The notes below the pieces were generated by a model. The model worked only from the letters and a program-made list of their open reading frames with translations. It was not told where the DNA came from and did no database searches. Position numbers and translations under genes: made by a program. From Enterococcus sp. HY326 (GTDB taxonomy: Bacteria; Bacillota; Bacilli; Lactobacillales; Enterococcaceae): DNA of 64,000 nucleotides. The stretch is from the NCBI RefSeq assembly GCF_026157065.1, contig NZ_JANLGQ010000001.1:248001-312000 (forward strand). The letters are read 5' to 3'. This document shows positions 61,038-64,000 of this stretch, piece by piece (within the stretch, counting starts at the first letter, position 1; each line of letters begins with the position of its first letter).

Positions 61038-62204
61038 TTAATTTTCGTTGAAAATATCTCGAGTATAAACTTTCTCCTTCACATCTGCCAATTCAGGCTC
61101 AAAGCGATTAGAGACAATCACATCCGACATTTCTTTAAATTCTGCTAAATCTTTAATTACCTTCGAATTATAAAAATCATCGGCATCCAAAGTCGGTTCA
61201 TACACGACGACCTCAATGCCCTTTGCTTTAATCCGCTTCATAATCCCCTGAATCGAAGAATAGCGGAAATTATCCGAATGTGCCTTCATCGTCAGCCGAT
61301 AAATTCCCACTCGCTTGGGATTCCTTGCTAGAATCTGCTCCGCAATAAAATCCTTTCTTGTGGTATTAGCTTCAACAATTGCACCAATCAAATTGTTGGG
61401 TACTTCATCATAATTAGCCCGCAACTGCTTGGTATCTTTTGGCAAGCAGTAACCACCATAACCAAAAGATGGATTATTATAATGAGTGCCAATCCGCGGA
61501 TCAAGCCCAACACCTTCAATAATCTGTTTACTATTCAGACCCCGAGATTCCGCATAAGTGTCCAGCTCATTAAAATAGGCTACTCTCAGTGCTAGATAAG
61601 TATTGGAAAATAACTTAATGGCTTCTGCTTCGGTTGAATGAGTTAACAACACTTCCACATCTTCTTTACAGGCGTTCTCTTTAAACATGTCCGCAATTTC
61701 CTGTCCACGTTCAGAACATTCGCCAACGATAATTCGTGACGGATATAGATTGTCATATAAAGCTTTGCCTTCCCGCAAAAATTCAGGAGAGAAGATGATA
61801 TTTTCTGTCTGATATTTTTCTTTGATGCTTTCAACATAGCCCACTGGGACAGTCGACTTAATGATAAAAACAGCATCTGGTCGAATTGCCAATGCTTGTT
61901 CAATCACATTTTCCACTGTAGAGGTATCAAAATAATTTTTCTTTTCATCGTAATCTGTCGGTGTTGCAATAATCAGATAGTCGCCAAATAAAACGGCTTT
62001 CTCAAAGTCATTGGTGAACTCAACCTGCAAATCATCTCGTTCTAAAAACTCATGAACTTCCTGATCTTCAAGAGGTGAAACTCCTTTTTGCAGCATCAAG
62101 ATTTTTTCTGGAATAATATCATATGCCATTACTTCTTCTTTTTGTGCTAAGAGTAATGAGTTGGCCAGGCCGACATAGCCTAGGCCGAATGTTGAGATTT
62201 TCAT
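61038..62204 (-). CDS. ugd: UDP-glucose 6-dehydrogenase (UDP-sugar dehydrogenase)
   Basis: A 388-residue NAD-dependent enzyme oxidising UDP-glucose to UDP-glucuronate. The Rossmann motif GLGYVG is at residues 7-12, the STVPVG motif near 117-122, EFLREG near 141-146 and the catalytic C253 in [15 protein letters not shown]. The short length fits the capsule-type Gram-positive enzymes. It is the last gene of a polysaccharide locus that continues to the right. UDP-ManNAc dehydrogenase is less likely given the length and motif spacing. Confidence 0.9.
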   Translation of the reverse strand: MKISTFGLGYVGLANSLLLAQKEEVMAYDIIPEKILMLQKGVSPLEDQEVHEFLERDDLQVEFTNDFEKAVLFGDYLIIATPTDYDEKKNYFDTSTVENVIEQALAIRPDAVFIIKSTVPVGYVESIKEKYQTENIIFSPEFLREGKALYDNLYPSRIIVGECSERGQEIADMFKENACKEDVEVLLTHSTEAEAIKLFSNTYLALRVAYFNELDTYAESRGLNSKQIIEGVGLDPRIGTHYNNPSFGYGGYCLPKDTKQLRANYDEVPNNLIGAIVEANTTRKDFIAEQILARNPKRVGIYRLTMKAHSDNFRYSSIQGIMKRIKAKGIEVVVYEPTLDADDFYNSKVIKDLAEFKEMSDVIVSNRFEPELADVKEKVYTRDIFNEN

Positions 62205-62225
62205 AAAATTCTCCTTATACCATTA

Positions 62226-63740
62226 TCAAATTTTATTTTTTAAACTACTTAACGGTAGTCGCTGAATAATTTCTTTTGTAGTCACCGGGTTCACTATCAA
62301 ATTAACGATTAGCAACACTATCGAATTAAAAACAACTAATACTATACCAAAAAGAAAAAAGCTTACATATGAGTCTATTTTCAAGTCAAGCCATAATTCA
62401 AAAAAAATAAGAAAAAGCGAACAAATCATATTTATTACCCAAAATCTTATGAAGCGAGGCACTATTTTATCAAAAAGTTTCATATGGACGTAGCCTATTT
62501 CTAAAATGCATAATTCAAACGCAACCAATAGAACAGATATCAATATCCCATAGAAACCAAAAATGAAATAAAAACTCGGTAAACTAAAAACAAGTGTAAT
62601 AGAAGCAAGCAATTGAATTTTTTTCCCTATTCCAAAATTTCCGGACATGTTTATCATATTTCCACTAGGAATATGAAGTATCTCAAAATATGAAATCAAT
62701 ATCATTAGTAGAGCAATTTTAGGATCAATATAGTTTGCATCCGTTAATCCAAAAGAATAAATTCTTACGAAAGGAATAATTAAAACTGACGTTGTTGTTA
62801 AAAGAATTGAAACTATAATTATCACAATTAATTCGTATTGTAAGAATATCTTGCTTATATATTTTTTTTCCTTTTGAACAAACAATTGTCCAAAACCTAT
62901 TTGAGGTGCATTTATAAATGCATATACAGCATTCTTCAGTAAGCTTAAAATACTGTTGTAGACCATATATATACTTGCACTAATTGTACCTGAACTCGCA
63001 GATATAAATAGTATAGGAGCTGTAGTATAAATCATCCCTGTCATTTTTTGAATAAAGACATCCTTAGTTCCTTTCACCAAACTAAAGTCGGGTTTTACAT
63101 TTATAGATAGATGGGAATAATTCTTTTTAAAAACATAACCGATTAATAAACTATTTAAAATGGAGCCAAACATTGTTGCACCACGAACTAATAAGATATT
63201 TCCATGACTTAAAATTACGACTAAAATTGCTATTTGGGTTAGTACTACTGTCACTATTTGAATGCTGTTTAGAATGTACTCCTTCTGTTCAGACTGTATC
63301 ATTATTCGATATTTGGTTGCATAAAATAACGAAAAAGCTGAAGATATTACAGCCATATAAAAAATCATTAGAGATATAAACATTGATATACTAGTTTGTA
63401 TAAAAAAAATATAAATTGTTGAAGACAATAACCCGAGAAGCAAGAAATATACGCCAATTTTTTTAAAAATTACGTTTGTAGAAGATATAATTTTGTTTAT
63501 TAAATCAATATTCCGTTCTGAGATAGGAGTAAATAAAGCGACATTTGTCGCTAAAGTAAAACCACCTTCTAAAACCATCAGCATGTTAATAAACTGAGAA
63601 ACAGTAGAATTTAGACCATTAAAATCTGAACCATAATTCTTAATAAGCAAACGTGTAATTATCAACCCAGCAAGTCCATTAATCAAAATTAAAAGGCTTG
63701 CGGTTAATGCTGTATAAATACTTTTTTTATTTTTATTCAT
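62226..63740 (-). CDS. Oligosaccharide flippase (Wzx/polysaccharide biosynthesis type)
   Basis: A 504-residue membrane protein with about 12-14 segments of the MOP superfamily. It opens KSIYTALTASLLILINGLAG, and the FTLATNVALFTPISERNIDL stretch is typical for Wzx-like proteins. It would flip lipid-linked repeat units of a capsule or exopolysaccharide. The lower GC of this gene and the next against greA/mltG is usual for horizontally exchanged polysaccharide loci. It overlaps the upstream gene by four bases (ATGA). Confidence 0.85.
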   Translation of the reverse strand: MNKNKKSIYTALTASLLILINGLAGLIITRLLIKNYGSDFNGLNSTVSQFINMLMVLEGGFTLATNVALFTPISERNIDLINKIISSTNVIFKKIGVYFLLLGLLSSTIYIFFIQTSISMFISLMIFYMAVISSAFSLFYATKYRIMIQSEQKEYILNSIQIVTVVLTQIAILVVILSHGNILLVRGATMFGSILNSLLIGYVFKKNYSHLSINVKPDFSLVKGTKDVFIQKMTGMIYTTAPILFISASSGTISASIYMVYNSILSLLKNAVYAFINAPQIGFGQLFVQKEKKYISKIFLQYELIVIIIVSILLTTTSVLIIPFVRIYSFGLTDANYIDPKIALLMILISYFEILHIPSGNMINMSGNFGIGKKIQLLASITLVFSLPSFYFIFGFYGILISVLLVAFELCILEIGYVHMKLFDKIVPRFIRFWVINMICSLFLIFFELWLDLKIDSYVSFFLFGIVLVVFNSIVLLIVNLIVNPVTTKEIIQRLPLSSLKNKI

Positions 63741-64000
63741 CTTGAACCTCTTTCTATCAAAATTGATAGAAACTTTGATTTACTGTAAGAAGAGATGTAG
63801 TTAGGTAACTGCTTTTCTATTTCTTTTTTGGAAACAGTTTTATATCTATTTTCAAAACAAAAATTTTGGATTCTTCTTTTTTGTTCTTCTATATCAAAGT
63901 TCCAAGGAACAAACAATATCAAAGGATAATCTTTCAAATATTTTATGCTTGTATCATGTCCACTTGAACAAAAGTGAATAATTGGCTTCCCTAAAGACAT
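63737..64000 (-). CDS. Glycosyltransferase, C-terminal fragment (cut by window edge)
   Basis: About 87 residues of the C-terminal end of a protein running in from the right edge: MSLGKPIIHFCSSGHDTSIK with a following DYPLILFVPWNF and FCFENRYKTVSKKEIEKQ stretch. The GKPIIHF piece with the later acidic/aromatic end resembles the C-terminal nucleotide-sugar side of GT4-like glycosyltransferases. The Met near the edge is probably internal. It overlaps the flippase start by four bases, so it belongs to the same operon. Confidence 0.6.
   Translation of the reverse strand: MSLGKPIIHFCSSGHDTSIKYLKDYPLILFVPWNFDIEEQKRRIQNFCFENRYKTVSKKEIEKQLPNYISSYSKSKFLSILIERGSR

Noticed and set aside
1-64000. CRISPR arrays, tRNA or rRNA genes, transposases, integrases and phage genes
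   Set aside because: I found no regularly spaced repeats, no cloverleaf or rRNA-like stretches and no protein with transposase or integrase motifs.
1-64000. Riboswitches, T-boxes and PTS antiterminator (RAT) sites
   Set aside because: None of the long leaders showed a recognisable T-box sequence, riboswitch core or LicT-type RAT element by eye; a covariance-model search would be needed to exclude them.

Overview
The window is low-GC Gram-positive DNA, most consistent with a lactic acid bacterium of the Enterococcaceae (Enterococcus or a close relative). The pointers are strong GGAGG ribosome binding sites, several TTG/GTG starts, a liaFSR-type cell-envelope stress operon, many PTS sugar permeases, an ATP-independent citrate lyase, pyrrolidone-carboxyl peptidase, Mn superoxide dismutase and a capsule-type polysaccharide locus. 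Species cannot be decided from the sequence alone. No rRNA, tRNA, CRISPR array, transposase or phage gene was found.

Layout. 1-6.8 kb: a MacB/FtsX-type ABC system with a divergent TetR regulator, a flavodiiron oxidoreductase, an ABC-2 exporter pair and a short-chain dehydrogenase. 6.8-13.4 kb: a gene-poor, decaying stretch with small membrane proteins, pcp, remnants of an acetyltransferase and of a DUF979-like protein, three genes apparently broken at homopolymer runs (one a surface leucine-rich-repeat protein), and the first copy of a repeated hairpin element. 13.4-16.7 kb: a choloylglycine-hydrolase-family amidase, an SRPBCC protein, the second copy of the hairpin element, a glyoxalase-fold protein and an acetyltransferase. 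16.9-22 kb: three tandem aldo/keto reductases with an MFS exporter and a divergent LysR regulator. 22-25.1 kb: a PTS EIIC plus a DUF7916-like barrel protein with a divergent GntR regulator and a very clear double promoter/operator region. 25.2-30.5 kb: an ECF sigma/anti-sigma pair, a quinone-oxidoreductase-type dehydrogenase, an alpha/alpha-toroid protein and a LysR regulator. 30.6-33.9 kb: citDEF and a DUF2922 protein. 34-39 kb: a carbohydrate kinase, GH1 6-phospho-beta-glucosidase and PTS EIIC under a FadR-type GntR repressor with repeated operators. 39-44 kb: small regulators, sodA, gtrA, a DUF1189 protein and a 2-hydroxyacid dehydrogenase. 44-50 kb: membrane glycosyltransferases, gtrB, a HesB-like protein and ktrA. 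50-55.8 kb: a GPP34-like protein, an AbrB-family permease, liaFSR and a CPBP protease. 55.8-58.2 kb: a second EIIC/DUF7916 module. 58.4-64 kb: greA, mltG, a UDP-glucose dehydrogenase, a flippase and a cut-off glycosyltransferase, probably the edge of a capsule or exopolysaccharide locus.

How the parts fit together. Three PTS EIIC permeases occur with no EIIA or EIIB beside them, so they must borrow those subunits. Two of the three are paired with paralogous DUF7916-like proteins, which suggests a repeated, undescribed sugar module. The EIIC-GH1-kinase set would fit uptake of a phosphorylated beta-glucoside of an aldonic acid such as cellobionate, split into glucose-6-phosphate and gluconate. 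GtrA, GtrB and large membrane glycosyltransferases suggest lipid-linked glycosylation of a surface polymer. liaFSR, mltG and the polysaccharide genes all concern the cell envelope.

The most unusual signals are the two copies of a covarying hairpin followed by a ribosome binding site and a conserved block with a 12-codon micro-ORF, the cluster of homopolymer frameshifts at 9.3-11.2 kb, and the duplicated EIIC/DUF7916 modules.
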